Counted from the stretch's first letter, positions 28,966 to 38,381 are shown. The stretch is 64,000 nucleotides of DNA from an uncultured Porticoccus sp. (GCA_947259505.1 CAMYLT010000007.1:124001-188000), one strand, 5' to 3'. Program-made: numbers and translations. The notes: generated from the letters alone by a model not told the origin.

Positions 28966-28985
28966 TAACGGGCAGTATGGAAGAT

Positions 28986-29021
28986 AAAAAAACGCCGCTC
29001 TTTTGAATAGCGGCGTTTTTT
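28986..29021 (-). terminator. terminator of the nitroreductase-pirin-DoxX operon
   Basis: Stem AACGCCGCT / AGCGGCGTT with the loop CTTTTGAAT-type centre, flanked by A-run and T-run so it can act on both strands. It lies 26 bp after the stop of the gene at 29048 on the minus strand. Confidence 0.88.
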
Positions 29022-29047
29022 ATTGCCTGAAGTTTAAGGGGGTGGTT

Positions 29048-29638
29048 TTACAGCAGCATACAGGCCTCTTCAAAATTCAGCCGCTTGCCGCGGGGGTGGA
29101 GTTTTTCCGGATCGCCATAGCCGAGGTTGATCAGGAAATTGGATTTCCAGCCGTTTTCTGCAAAGAAAATCTCATCGGTTTTGCCGTTGTCGAAGCCGGA
29201 CATGGGGCCGCAGTCGAGCCCCAGGGCACGGGCGGCCATGATCAGCCAGGCGCCCTGCAAGGTGCCATTACGAAAGGCCGTTACCCGGGCCAGTTCCTCG
29301 TTGTCGGCGAACATTTTGTCAGCCCCGTCCATATGGGGGAACAGTTCCGGTAGGTGTCGATAGAAAGTCGGGTCGTGGGCGACGATCACGGTGGCCGGAG
29401 CGGCCAGGGTTTTGTCGCGGTTGCCCTCCGCCAGGGCGGGGAGCAGCCGCTGTTTCGCCGCCGGGGTGGTGAGGAACACAAACCGTCCCGGTTCGGAGTT
29501 CATGCTGGTGGGGCCCATGGCGGCCAGCTGGTAGAGCTGGCGCAGGGTGTCGGCTGCGATGCCGCGGTCCTGCCAGTAGCTGTGGGTGCGGGCATCGGTA
29601 AATAGTTGCTGAATGCTGTGTTGGTCAATCGGTTTCAT
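29048..29638 (-). CDS. nitroreductase family protein (malonic semialdehyde reductase RutE-like)
   Basis: FMN-dependent oxidoreductase, 196 residues. RutE-type hallmarks are the start TDARTHSYWQDR, AAMGPTSMNSEPGRFVF, LMAARALGLDCGPMSGFDN and FLINLGYGDPEKLHPRGKRL. The substrate could be malonic semialdehyde or a quinone/nitro compound; no other rut genes are present, so a general reductase role is likelier here. Its start overlaps the pirin gene end by 14 bp. Last gene of the DoxX-pirin-nitroreductase operon. Confidence 0.87.
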   Translation of the reverse strand: MKPIDQHSIQQLFTDARTHSYWQDRGIAADTLRQLYQLAAMGPTSMNSEPGRFVFLTTPAAKQRLLPALAEGNRDKTLAAPATVIVAHDPTFYRHLPELFPHMDGADKMFADNEELARVTAFRNGTLQGAWLIMAARALGLDCGPMSGFDNGKTDEIFFAENGWKSNFLINLGYGDPEKLHPRGKRLNFEEACMLL

Positions 29639-30350
29639 GCGTTTTTCCTTGGTACAAATCTTTGGGTATGTCGAAGACCAGCGCCAGGCTATCCCGCTGG
29701 GCGTGGTATTCAGTGGTGGCGAGGGGTTCGGTAAGCAGGCCGTCGCCGGGTGTCAGTGCTTGCCCGTCGGCCGTCAGGGCGCCCTCCACCAGCTGGATGC
29801 GGCGCAGCCAGTTTTCCTGCAGGGGATGATGCAGTTGACCCCCGCTGGAAAGGCGTAGTTGCCAGATGTGGATCTCCTGGTCGACCCGGAATGCGTCAGG
29901 ATCCGGGTCGCCACTGGCCACCAGCTGCAATGGCGCCCCCTCTTCAAAGCGTCGGTATTGGTAGTCAGGCAGTCCACCCTTGTGGCGGGGGATAACCCAC
30001 AGTTGCATGAACCCCAGGGGGTCCCGATCACTGGCATTGGCTTCGCTATGGGTGATACCGCTGCCGGCGTTCATGAACTGGTAGTCACCGGTGAGCAGCA
30101 GGCCGCTGTGGCCGCCGCTGTCTTCATGCTGCATGGCGCCGTAGAACACCATGCTGATGATCTGGGCGTCCTGATGGCCGTGGGTATCGAACTGTCCGCC
30201 GGGTGCCACATGGTCCTCGTTGATCACCCGCAGGGGGCCGAAGCCCATGTGGGTGGGATCGTAGTAACGGTTAAAGGAGAAGCTGTGGTAGCTGCTGAGC
30301 CAGGGCAGCTGAGTGCTGCCCCGCTCCTTGGCTTTAAAGAATCTGCGCAT
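29625..30350 (-). CDS. pirin family protein (YhhW-like)
   Basis: A 241-residue bicupin metalloprotein. The first cupin carries the metal ligands in GQFDTHGHQDAQIIS, with a further His in MQHEDS and a Glu nearby, and the family motif GSGITHSE. Some pirins are quercetin dioxygenases; the cellular role of most is unknown. It lies between DoxX and the nitroreductase, in an apparent redox or electrophile-response operon opposite a LysR regulator. Confidence 0.92.
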   Translation of the reverse strand: MRRFFKAKERGSTQLPWLSSYHSFSFNRYYDPTHMGFGPLRVINEDHVAPGGQFDTHGHQDAQIISMVFYGAMQHEDSGGHSGLLLTGDYQFMNAGSGITHSEANASDRDPLGFMQLWVIPRHKGGLPDYQYRRFEEGAPLQLVASGDPDPDAFRVDQEIHIWQLRLSSGGQLHHPLQENWLRRIQLVEGALTADGQALTPGDGLLTEPLATTEYHAQRDSLALVFDIPKDLYQGKTHETD

Positions 30351-30380
30351 AGTCCACCTCCCTTATCGAAGATAGTCTAT

Positions 30381-30785
30381 TTACTGGTCGGCGGCACGAT
30401 CACGCTGTAACGCCAGACTGCCGTTGCCCTGCAAAGCGATCACGGCGGTGGCGATGGCGAGGAACAACGGATATTCCCAGCCACCGCCGGCGTTACTGAA
30501 TACCCAGCCTGCGCCGCTGTGTGCCCAGGTGGCCCCCAGTGCTACCGGAACCAGTGCCAGTGCCGCCCAGCGAGCCTGAACACCCAGCAGCAGGGCAATG
30601 CCGCCAATGGCTTCCGCGGCAAAAGTGGCGTAGGCGGCAAAACCGGGCAGGCCGAGACTTTCAAAAAAGGCGGCAGTGCCGGGCAGGGTGAAGATCACAA
30701 GTTTCAGGTAAAGGCTGTGGGCGATATAGATAACACCCAGGCTGATACGTAGCAGGGCGGTTCCGTGAGTTGCGGTGTTGTTCAT
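30381..30785 (-). CDS. DoxX family membrane protein
   Basis: A 134-residue protein with four hydrophobic segments and the DoxX-type sequence RISLGVIYIAHSLYLKLVIFTLPGTAAFFESLGLPG. Members are linked to thiol and oxidative stress or quinone-dependent oxidations, without a defined reaction. First gene of a three-gene operon, 30 bp ahead of pirin, divergent from the LysR gene at 30925. Confidence 0.88.
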   Translation of the reverse strand: MNNTATHGTALLRISLGVIYIAHSLYLKLVIFTLPGTAAFFESLGLPGFAAYATFAAEAIGGIALLLGVQARWAALALVPVALGATWAHSGAGWVFSNAGGGWEYPLFLAIATAVIALQGNGSLALQRDRAADQ

Positions 30786-30872
30786 GACGTTGTCCTCAGT
30801 GGTTGAATGCTGTGGGTGTCAGTATCGTTATTGCATTAGTGAAAGAAAATCCGCATTCTTTTCAAACCATGA

Positions 30873-30886
30873 TTGCAAATATGCAA
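30873..30886. promoter_or_regulatory. candidate LysR-type operator
   Basis: The palindrome TTGCA-AATA-TGCAA lies in the 139-bp divergent region between the DoxX operon and the LysR gene, matching the T-N11-A rule for LysR-type binding sites. The gene pair layout makes autoregulation plus control of the operon likely. Confidence 0.5.
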
Positions 30887-30924
30887 GCAGCGAGTTTGAC
30901 ATGGGTGAACTTGGGTGAAGATTG

Positions 30925-31785
30925 ATGGATAGCTGGGATGATCTGCGGTATTTCCGCGCGGTTGCCGAGAGCGGAAGTCTCAATGGCGCCCGCAAGAAAC
31001 TGGGAGTGAATCACTCCACGGTTTTTCGGCGCATTCGCGGGCTCGAGGAAAAGCTGGGGGTGCGGCTGTTCGAGCGGCGGGATGCCCGCTATCACCTTAC
31101 CGGTGCTGGCGAGGCGTTGATGGTGCGGGCCGAGCAGGTGGCACAGGCGATTGATGAGGTGGATCGACTGATTCTGGGTGGTGATCAGACTCTGGAGGGG
31201 TCGGTGCGTATCACCTGCCCCGATGGTTTCGCCTACCTCGAACTGCCGCCACTGCTTGCCGAGTTCCGCACAATGTACCCGGGTATCGAGGTGGAATTGC
31301 TGGCCAGTAGCGACGACTACAATCTGTCGCGCATGGAGGCAGATATTGCCCTGCGGGCCACGTCGGCACCGCCGGAACATCTGGTGGGGCGTGAGCTCAG
31401 GACGGTGCACTGGTACCTGTACGGGAGCCACCGGCAACGATCACTCCCCGATGCGCCCCTGTGTGTAACGGACTTCGTCGGGCAGCCCTTTATCGGCCCC
31501 GAGCGCTCACTGTTGCGGTTGGCACCGATGCAGTGGCTGGAAAAAAATGCCCCGGATCTTCATATCGTGGCACGAGCCAATACCCTGATGGGCATGGCGG
31601 CACTGGTTCGGGCAGGTGTGGGGTTGGCGCTGTTGCCGCAGGATGTGGCACCGGATTTAGTGCCACTGGGAGAGTTTGAGCGCAGGTTCGAGTCGCCGCT
31701 GTGGCTGCTGACTCACCCGGACTTGCGCAGCAATGCCCGGGTGCAGGCCTGTAGCCGGTTTCTGGTGGAAAAGTTGTCCCGCTAA
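30925..31785 (+). CDS. LysR family transcriptional regulator
   Basis: A 286-residue regulator with an N-terminal winged helix (WDDLRYFRAVAESGSLNGARKKLGVNHSTVFRRIRGLEEKLGVRLFER) and a LysR substrate-binding domain. The NHSTVFRRI recognition helix resembles the subgroup near GcvA/CrgA-like regulators. The ATG at 30925 is preferred to the overlapping TTG. It is transcribed divergently from the DoxX-pirin-nitroreductase operon and is likely its regulator; the inducer is unknown. Confidence 0.92.
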   Translation: MDSWDDLRYFRAVAESGSLNGARKKLGVNHSTVFRRIRGLEEKLGVRLFERRDARYHLTGAGEALMVRAEQVAQAIDEVDRLILGGDQTLEGSVRITCPDGFAYLELPPLLAEFRTMYPGIEVELLASSDDYNLSRMEADIALRATSAPPEHLVGRELRTVHWYLYGSHRQRSLPDAPLCVTDFVGQPFIGPERSLLRLAPMQWLEKNAPDLHIVARANTLMGMAALVRAGVGLALLPQDVAPDLVPLGEFERRFESPLWLLTHPDLRSNARVQACSRFLVEKLSR

Positions 31786-31795
31786 TGGATTTAAT

Positions 31796-33355
31796 CTATG
31801 GCTGCGGTACCTGCACCCGGGTGACCTGCGCGCGATAGTGATTGATTTCGGCGTTGTCCTTGAATGGCCCGAGGCGTGTTCTCATGCTCAGTTGCTGGCC
31901 CGGCGTTAATTGGCTGGGACCGCTGAGGGTGGTGCTACTGCCAGCCACAAAGGCATTGAGCATTTCTGTCAGCTGTAATTCCACATTGGTCACCGTCACC
32001 GGACTGTTGTTTTTGATGACGATGTACAGGTAGCCGTCTTCCGCCAGGTAGAGCTTACAGAGAATATATTTGTGAGGCGCGGTAGACAGCTCCAGCACGG
32101 CGAGTCTCGCTTGGGCTTTTTTTGCCACTTCGCTAGTGCCAGCGGCGGCCGTTTGAAAATAGCGGATGGCATTTTGTTGGTCGCCGCCGTCCAGGGCTAT
32201 TTCCCCCAGATAGTAGCTGGCATAGGGGGTGGGTAAGATCTGATAGCTATTTTCCAGATCGGTACGGGCCCCGCTTTTGTTGCCTTCGTCATAGCGCAAC
32301 ATACCGCGGGCCAGATAATGGCTAAAATAGTCCGGGTTTTTGCCGATAGCCGTGGTAAAGGACTTCTCTGCATTGGCTGGATTTTTCTGCAATTCCCAGG
32401 CGTGGCCACGCAATTCCCAGAAATAGCCGTCATTGGGCTGGATGGCGATGGCTCTATCCAGCTCGGCCAGGGCCGTTTTGGCATCCTTCGCGTTCAGTGC
32501 CTTGATGGCTGCATCCTGCGCTTTGTAGGCGGGTTCATCTTGTTTCAGTTGTTTGATCTTGCGTTGGAATATGTCCCTGTTGATCGTACCTTTAGGGAGA
32601 GTGGCCGCCTTGGCGCGGTTGGCATTGACGCGCTCCTGTGACGGCGGGTGGCTGGCAAACAGACCGCTGATAAAGTCCTGCTGGCGGCCCTGGCTCAGTT
32701 TCACAAAGGTTTCCTGAAGCTTTACGGCACCACTTGGGTCATAGCCCGCACGAGACATATATTCCATGCCATAGTTATCGGATTCCAGTTCGTCTTCACG
32801 GCCATAGCGCGCCATCCAGGCGGCGGCACCCATTTGTGCGATCTGAGTGCCGGCACCACCCAAACCATAACTGGCTCCCGCCATGCCCACGGCAGCCGCG
32901 CCAATATTCAGCAGGGTGCCGCGGGTCATTTGCGAAGCGCCGTGGCGCGCTGCGGCGTGAACAATCTCATGGCCCAATACCGCGGCCAGTTGGGATTCAT
33001 CTTCAAGATGTGTGAGCAGGCCGCGGTTGACGGCGATCTTGCCGCCCGGTAGCGCCCAGGCATTGGGAACCGAGTTGTTCAGCACCACGAATTCATAAGG
33101 TAGGTTGGGACGGTCACTGACCGCGGCCAGTTTGTGTCCCACCGAGCTAACATAGACCTGTAAATTCGGGTCGAGGTAGTAGCGTCCCCCTTGTGATTGC
33201 TGCGAAGGTTTGTAGTTGTTGGCGCCGATGGCGACTTCCTGGTCTGCGGACACCAGGGAGAATTCGCTTTGCCCGGTTACCGGGTTGACGGAACAGCCGC
33301 TGAGCATCAATAGCAGCGGGGTGAGGACGAAAAACAAAGAGCGAAACCGACGCAT
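31796..33355 (-). CDS. M48 family metalloprotease lipoprotein with TPR domain (BepA-like)
   Basis: A 519-residue periplasmic lipoprotein: signal peptide ending LSGC (Cys21), zinc protease motif HEIVH (H129, E130, H133) and third-ligand region DELESDNYG (about 189-196). TPR-like repeats cover about residues 255-400. The layout matches BepA (YfgC), which handles stalled outer-membrane proteins such as LptD. An additional C-terminal domain of about 100 residues follows the TPRs, making it longer than E. coli BepA. The ATG at 33355 is set by AGGAG six bases upstream. It is divergent from yaaA. Confidence 0.9.
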   Translation of the reverse strand: MRRFRSLFFVLTPLLLMLSGCSVNPVTGQSEFSLVSADQEVAIGANNYKPSQQSQGGRYYLDPNLQVYVSSVGHKLAAVSDRPNLPYEFVVLNNSVPNAWALPGGKIAVNRGLLTHLEDESQLAAVLGHEIVHAAARHGASQMTRGTLLNIGAAAVGMAGASYGLGGAGTQIAQMGAAAWMARYGREDELESDNYGMEYMSRAGYDPSGAVKLQETFVKLSQGRQQDFISGLFASHPPSQERVNANRAKAATLPKGTINRDIFQRKIKQLKQDEPAYKAQDAAIKALNAKDAKTALAELDRAIAIQPNDGYFWELRGHAWELQKNPANAEKSFTTAIGKNPDYFSHYLARGMLRYDEGNKSGARTDLENSYQILPTPYASYYLGEIALDGGDQQNAIRYFQTAAAGTSEVAKKAQARLAVLELSTAPHKYILCKLYLAEDGYLYIVIKNNSPVTVTNVELQLTEMLNAFVAGSSTTLSGPSQLTPGQQLSMRTRLGPFKDNAEINHYRAQVTRVQVPQP

Positions 33356-33437
33356 CTGTACTCCTGACAAGCGGTAGTGGTGAAATGAGTATAATGAACC
33401 ACTTCGATGTGTAAATAATTACCCCATTGGACAACGC

Positions 33438-34217
33438 ATGCTGACAGTTATTTCCCCCGCCAAGACCCTTGATTATGACAGCCCGCTGACAACTGCCGAA
33501 TACAGTCTGCCAGGCTACCTGGAAGATTCTGCCGAATTGATCGGTGAACTACGAAAACTGTCACCCCCTCAGGTATCAGAATTGATGGGTATCAGTGACA
33601 AGCTGGGTGCCCTGAACTTTGGGCGCTATCTGGACTGGCAGTCAGAGTTCACGCCAGATAATGCCCGGCCTGCCATCCTTGCGTTCAAGGGTGATGTGTA
33701 CACCGGTTTGGCGGTGGAGAGCCTGTCGGAGTCGGATCTGCAATGGGCGCAGCAACACCTGCGTATCTTATCCGGTTTGTATGGTCTGTTGCGGCCCCTT
33801 GACTTAATGCAGCCCTATCGGCTGGAGATGGGCACCAAGCTGACCAATCCCAAGGGTAAGGATCTGTACCAATTCTGGGGTGGCAAGATTACCGAAGGCC
33901 TCAATGCCGAACTGGGCAGCATGAAAACACCCGTGCTGGTTAACCTGGCGTCCAATGAATATTTCAAATCGGTGGTGCCGGGCAAGTTGAATGCGGACAT
34001 CATTACGCCGGTGTTCAAGGACTGGAAAGGCGGAAAATACAAGATTATCAGCTTCTACGCCAAGAAGGCTCGCGGCCTGATGAGCCGTTACATCATTGAA
34101 CATCGCATTGATGATGCAGAGCGGCTGAAAGAGTTCGACTACGCCGGGTACGCCTACCAGCCTGCCATGTCCTCAGCACGTGAGTGGGTATTCACTCGCG
34201 ATGAAAGTCAGGAATAA
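33438..34217 (+). CDS. yaaA: peroxide stress protein YaaA
   Basis: A 259-residue cytoplasmic DNA-binding protein of the UPF0246/DUF328 family, which limits free iron and DNA damage during hydrogen peroxide stress. It starts [13 protein letters not shown] and contains [34 protein letters not shown] and [10 protein letters not shown], all diagnostic. The DUF938 gene begins a few bases after its stop, so they are probably cotranscribed. Confidence 0.95.
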   Translation: MLTVISPAKTLDYDSPLTTAEYSLPGYLEDSAELIGELRKLSPPQVSELMGISDKLGALNFGRYLDWQSEFTPDNARPAILAFKGDVYTGLAVESLSESDLQWAQQHLRILSGLYGLLRPLDLMQPYRLEMGTKLTNPKGKDLYQFWGGKITEGLNAELGSMKTPVLVNLASNEYFKSVVPGKLNADIITPVFKDWKGGKYKIISFYAKKARGLMSRYIIEHRIDDAERLKEFDYAGYAYQPAMSSAREWVFTRDESQE

Positions 34218-34223
34218 AGGTCA

Positions 34224-34835
34224 GTGTTGAATCACAAACCCTTCTCTCAAGCCTGCGAAAACAACCGTGGTCCGATCCTGGCTGTCCTGCAACGGGTATT
34301 GGCCGAACGGCGCAGGGTGTTGGAGGTGGGAAGTGGTACCGGTCAGCACGCCGTCTATTTCGCGCCCCGCTTACCCCATCTGGTTTGGCAGACCGCAGAC
34401 CTTGAGGTGAACCATCCGGGTATCAATGCCTGGATTGATGATTGCCCTGCGGCCAATCTGTGCCGTCCATTAGCGCTGAACGCAGACCAGCGCCCCTGGA
34501 GTATGAATGGCTATCAGCCGGATGCGCTCTTTACCGCCAATACCTGTCATATTATGTCCTGGTCATCGGTGGAACATCTGTTTGCCGAACTGGGTACGTT
34601 GCTTGAGCAAGATGCGGTACTGGCCATCTACGGGCCGTTTAACTATCAGGGCAACTACACCAGTGAGAGTAACGCCCGTTTTGATCAGTGGCTTAAGCAG
34701 ATGGCGCCCCATCAGGGTATTCGGGATTTTGAAGCGGTGGATCGGTTGGCGCAGCAAATCGGTTTCATGCTGGTCGAAGACAATCCAATGCCCGCTAATA
34801 ATCGGTTACTGGTATGGCACAAAAAATTGATCTAA
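34224..34835 (+). CDS. DUF938 family SAM-dependent methyltransferase-like protein
   Basis: A 203-residue class I methyltransferase fold with the SAM-binding motif LEVGSGTGQHA and the DUF938 hallmark NRGPILAVL and TANTCHIMSW. Substrate unknown. GTG at 34224 or TTG at 34227 are both possible; AAAGG at 34216-34220 is slightly better spaced for the TTG. The last 22 bp overlap the next gene, indicating coupling with the ICMT-like membrane methyltransferase. Confidence 0.85.
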   Translation: MLNHKPFSQACENNRGPILAVLQRVLAERRRVLEVGSGTGQHAVYFAPRLPHLVWQTADLEVNHPGINAWIDDCPAANLCRPLALNADQRPWSMNGYQPDALFTANTCHIMSWSSVEHLFAELGTLLEQDAVLAIYGPFNYQGNYTSESNARFDQWLKQMAPHQGIRDFEAVDRLAQQIGFMLVEDNPMPANNRLLVWHKKLI

Positions 34836-35284
34836 AGCTGAAAACTCCACCGTTGCTGATCTGTGTGTTGGTCGCACTGTTAATGTGGCTGTGTGCTCGG
34901 TGGCTGGACGTGCACACTTCCTACGGTGCGCTGTGGAGCTTATTGGTGATGTTGGTGATGGTAGCCGGACTGACCATTAGCAGTTTGGCTGTGCTGTCAC
35001 TTTATCTGGGCAAAACCACGCTTGATCCAAGGTTTCCACACAAAACGGTACGGGTCATTACTAAAGGACTCTACGGCTATTCGCGCAACCCCATCTACCT
35101 GGGATTACTGGTGATATTGCTAGGTTGGAACCTGTGTCTGGACAGCCTCTACGCCACCCCCGGCTTGCCCCTCTATATGGGCTTGGTGACCTGGCTGCAA
35201 ATTCTTCCGGAAGAGCGTGTGTTGGCAGAGCGGTTTGGTGATGCCTATCGGGGGTATTGCTCGCAGGTGCGCCGCTGGCTCTAG
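34814..35284 (+). CDS. isoprenylcysteine carboxyl methyltransferase-like membrane protein (ICMT/PEMT family)
   Basis: A 156-residue membrane protein with three to four hydrophobic segments and the family C-terminal SAM-binding pattern: GLYGYSRNPIYLG followed by the EERVLAERFGDAYRGYCSQVRRW tail. It probably methylates a lipid or small hydrophobic molecule; bacterial members are seldom characterised. It overlaps the DUF938 gene by 22 bp in another frame. Confidence 0.85.
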   Translation: MAQKIDLKLKTPPLLICVLVALLMWLCARWLDVHTSYGALWSLLVMLVMVAGLTISSLAVLSLYLGKTTLDPRFPHKTVRVITKGLYGYSRNPIYLGLLVILLGWNLCLDSLYATPGLPLYMGLVTWLQILPEERVLAERFGDAYRGYCSQVRRWL

Positions 35285-35312
35285 CAGGTAGCCAGCGGTC
35301 ACAGTTGATAGC

Positions 35313-35849
35313 TTAGCGGGCCATCGGCGTAATCTTTGATCCCTCGATGGTGAGGTTGTACATCAGCCCCTTGTTGGAAAAGATAAAGCCGATAATGGGT
35401 TGCTGGGCTGTGTTGGTATCGATGTCGCCGCCGGCACCAAAGGAGGCGATGGCGACACTGCCGTCAACACCGGCTTTCCAGCCCTCACTGTTGCGGAATT
35501 TTTTCAGCGATGAGTCTGTCATAAAGAGAATAACCTGGGATTTTTTCTGAGCTCCCAGTTGCAAGCCCAGTGATGCCGAGGCGATATTGTAGTAACGCAC
35601 ATTTGCGCCACCGATACGGAGTGCTCCCTCACCGTATTCACCACCAACCCAAAAGCCTGCTTTGTACACGCTGGGAAAAACCAGCATACCCTTGGCTCGG
35701 GAGGCCAGTTCACGGGCGGCGGGTGACTGCTTATAGAGATCAGCCAGGGCCTCCTGAACATACAGATCAATTTCGACTTTGCTGGCAGCCTGAGTCGCGC
35801 CGGAAAACAGCAAACAACCCAGCATTAACAACCAAACAGGCTTTATCAC
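35313..35849 (-). CDS. YSC84/SYLF-domain lipid-binding protein
   Basis: A 178-residue exported protein. The GTG at 35849 is chosen because GAGGAGG lies upstream and only this start begins with the signal peptide (VIKPVWLLMLGCLLFSGATQA). The mature part is a SYLF domain: AKGMLVFPSVYKAGFWVGGEYGEGAL, then YYNIASASLGLQLGAQ and IASFGAGGDIDT. Such domains bind phosphoinositides in eukaryotes; the bacterial role is unknown. A longer reading frame upstream lacks support. Confidence 0.87.
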   Translation of the reverse strand: MIKPVWLLMLGCLLFSGATQAASKVEIDLYVQEALADLYKQSPAARELASRAKGMLVFPSVYKAGFWVGGEYGEGALRIGGANVRYYNIASASLGLQLGAQKKSQVILFMTDSSLKKFRNSEGWKAGVDGSVAIASFGAGGDIDTNTAQQPIIGFIFSNKGLMYNLTIEGSKITPMAR

Positions 35850-35886
35850 GATGTATTTCCTCCTCGGAAATGTTGGTACTAGGACC

Positions 35887-37023
35887 CTATTGGGCTTTGT
35901 ATGGTAACTGTCGGCGAGTTTCCTGAATATAGTCCAGCACGTACTGTCGCTCTTCCAATACGAACCGTTTGATTGCTGCGGAAAAATCAGGGCGCCTGAT
36001 CCAGTGCACTGAACAGGTTTCCAGGGGTTCAAAGCCTCGGCGCACTTTATGTTCACCCTGAGCACCGGCATCGAATCGGGCAAGTTTTGCATCAATCGCA
36101 AATTCGATTCCCTGGTAATAACATAGTTCAAAGTGCAGAAAGTCATATTCCTGGGTGCAGCCCCAGTAGCGGCCGTAGAGGTTCCCTTCATCGTAGAAAA
36201 ATAATGCAGCGGCAACCTTTTCTTCGCCTTTCTCGGCAACCGCCATCATTAATTGTCCAGACATGACCTCACCGAGGGCGCGGAAAAAGTGTTGCGTGAG
36301 GTAGCCACTATTACCGCTGTGTTTGAGGTAGGTGTTGTGATACACCTGAAAAAAGAATTCCCACCAGTCGGCAGTGATCTCGTCATTTCTGAGGCGATAT
36401 ACGCGCAGTCCCTGCTGTTGAAGTCCACTTCTTTCGCGGCTGATATTCTTGCGCTTGCGGGAGGACAGAGCGGCCAGGAAGTCCTCAAAATTGCCGTAGT
36501 CCCGGTTCTGCCACAGGTATTGCACTCCGCTGCGCAACATGCCGCCGGCATCTTGCATGGCTGCGGTCAGGTGGGGTTCAGGAAACAACAGGTGCCATCC
36601 GCTGGCGCCTTGCTGATCGGCTAACTGCTGTATGGCAGTTAACAGATAAGGGGTGACGCTGGCCAGTTCAGTTTGAGGCGACAAGGCCAGCCGCGGACCG
36701 ATGGCGGGTGTAAAGGGCACGGCGGTAAGCAGTTTGGGATAGTAATCCAGTTGTTGCCGCTGATAGGCCTCGGCCCAACTCCAGTCAAACACGTACTCCC
36801 CCCAGGAGTGACTCTTGAGGTAAAGCGGCATGGCGGCCACGGGCAGCTCATCTTCGCTGATTAATAAATGGTGGGGTTGCCAGCCGGTTGATGTACAGGC
36901 ACTGCCGGAACGCTCCAGCAGGGACAGGAAGCGGTGCTGAAGAAAAGGATAGCTACTGTTAAACAGGCCATCCCAATCTTTGGCATCGCACTGATCAATT
37001 CTGTCCAGAATACGTATATCCAA
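35887..37023 (-). CDS. FemAB-like / DUF482 GNAT-type acyltransferase
   Basis: A 378-residue protein of the DUF482 (FemAB-like peptidoglycan-associated) family with two acetyltransferase-like folds. Recognisable stretches are PFLQHRFLSLLE at the N-terminus, LPVAAMPLYLKSHSWGEYVFDWSWA, KRKNISRER and the C-terminal FDAGAQGEHKVRRGFEP. The reaction is unknown; family names imply transfer onto an amine. It uses a TTG start at 37023 with AGGGAAG seven bases upstream, since no ATG fits. It lies between the YSC84 gene and phoR on the same strand. Confidence 0.88.
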   Translation of the reverse strand: MDIRILDRIDQCDAKDWDGLFNSSYPFLQHRFLSLLERSGSACTSTGWQPHHLLISEDELPVAAMPLYLKSHSWGEYVFDWSWAEAYQRQQLDYYPKLLTAVPFTPAIGPRLALSPQTELASVTPYLLTAIQQLADQQGASGWHLLFPEPHLTAAMQDAGGMLRSGVQYLWQNRDYGNFEDFLAALSSRKRKNISRERSGLQQQGLRVYRLRNDEITADWWEFFFQVYHNTYLKHSGNSGYLTQHFFRALGEVMSGQLMMAVAEKGEEKVAAALFFYDEGNLYGRYWGCTQEYDFLHFELCYYQGIEFAIDAKLARFDAGAQGEHKVRRGFEPLETCSVHWIRRPDFSAAIKRFVLEERQYVLDYIQETRRQLPYKAQ

Positions 37024-37085
37024 TATGGTCTTCCCTGGGATGGCTGGAGAAGAGGGGCTGATCTCCTAGCAGGTAAGTGTAGACC

Positions 37086-38372
37086 CTATGCTATTGCGAT
37101 CGGTTTAGGAAGGTGGCAGCGGAAACAACTGCCCTTGCCCAGGGTGCTTTGAATTTCGAGAGTGCCGCCGTGGCGCATCATCACGTGTTTGACGATGGCC
37201 AGCCCCAACCCGGTGCCGCCGGTGCTGGATGCACGGCTGTGATCGACACGGTAGAAACGTTCGGTGAGACGGGGAATATGTTTCGGATCAATGCCATAAC
37301 CATTGTCACAGACTTCGACAATGATTTCCGAGTCAGTGCTGCGGCAGGCCACGCGAATTTCCACGCCAGCGGGATTGTGTTTGATGGCGTTGAACACCAG
37401 GTTGGAGAAGGCGCTGTAGAGTTCCTTATATTCCCCGCGAAGCTCCAGGTTTTCGTGGCAGTCCGAGAAGATATGGTACTTTTCCGAAGCGACCATACAG
37501 CCATCTTTCACCACCTGCTCCAGTAGTGGGGTGAGCTGAACCTGTGTGCGAGGCGGCGGTTTGCGGTTGGATTCCAGCTGAGACAACATCACCAGATCAT
37601 TGGCCAGGGCATTGAGGCGATCGGTCTGCTGATCCATTTGCATGAGCGCCTTCTGCCAGCCTGTTGGCAGGCCGTCACTGTTGTCCTGAAGGGTCTCGAT
37701 ATAGCCGGACAGTACGGTGAGAGGTGTGCGCAGTTCGTGTGAAATATTAGCCACGAAATCCTGACGCATTTGCTCCAGATTGCGCAGCCGCGTGATGTCC
37801 TGCACCACCAGAATGATATTGCCGTCGCCAAATTCTGCTGCAGTAAACATCAGTGTTTTGCTCGGGTCTTCCGGCGATGACAGTTCGACCGGCAGGGGCA
37901 GGTTGCGATGCTGGATAAAGGCGACGAAGCGTGGGTCGCGCACAACATTGATAATGGACTGACCGCGATCAGTTTTTTCCAGGCCCAGCAGAGATTCCGC
38001 TGCAGGGTTCCACCACTCCAGCACTCGGTCTGGAGAAAGGGTCATGATGCCATCGGCCAATGCGGAGGTGATGTTGCGCACTCGCTCAGAAAGCTGGCGG
38101 CGGCTCTGTTTGGCGCGATCATTGCGCTGCTGCATGCGGTAAAGGTGGTCGGTCATGTCGCCCCAGACACCGCTGGCATCAGGGGGTAGTCCGTTGGCAC
38201 CTTGATCAAGCCAGTCGTAGAGTCTGGCGATATGGGAAAAAGTCCACAACATGTAGATGCCGCCGCCGACCAGTAGTGTCAGCAACACATTGTTAAGCAT
38301 GAAGCCGGCAACCAACAACAGCAGCGTGATCAGCGCAATGCGCTTTATTTCTGCTTGTAGACCTCTATGCAA
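37086..38372 (-). CDS. phoR: phosphate regulon sensor histidine kinase PhoR
   Basis: Inner-membrane kinase that phosphorylates PhoB under phosphate limitation. The 428 residues contain two hydrophobic segments (about 11-45), a PAS domain (about 95-195), the phosphorylated H212 in ANISHELRTPL and a complete ATPase domain with N box (NLVFNAIKHNP), DNGYGI and GGTGLGL. It starts with TTG at 38372, with AGGA seven bases upstream and no alternative. It lies 9 bp after phoB in the same operon. Confidence 0.95.
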   Translation of the reverse strand: MHRGLQAEIKRIALITLLLLVAGFMLNNVLLTLLVGGGIYMLWTFSHIARLYDWLDQGANGLPPDASGVWGDMTDHLYRMQQRNDRAKQSRRQLSERVRNITSALADGIMTLSPDRVLEWWNPAAESLLGLEKTDRGQSIINVVRDPRFVAFIQHRNLPLPVELSSPEDPSKTLMFTAAEFGDGNIILVVQDITRLRNLEQMRQDFVANISHELRTPLTVLSGYIETLQDNSDGLPTGWQKALMQMDQQTDRLNALANDLVMLSQLESNRKPPPRTQVQLTPLLEQVVKDGCMVASEKYHIFSDCHENLELRGEYKELYSAFSNLVFNAIKHNPAGVEIRVACRSTDSEIIVEVCDNGYGIDPKHIPRLTERFYRVDHSRASSTGGTGLGLAIVKHVMMRHGGTLEIQSTLGKGSCFRCHLPKPIAIA

Positions 38373-38381
38373 GTGCTTTTC

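Noticed and set aside
27825..28975. Target-site duplication flanking the inverted repeats
   Set aside because: Left flank (GGATAAGAGT) and right flank (TAACGGGCAG) share no convincing direct repeat, so classical transposition is not shown.
35850..36239. N-terminal extension of the YSC84 gene product
   Set aside because: The extended frame runs antisense-like through the neighbouring gene, and the signal peptide and ribosome site both place the start at 35849.
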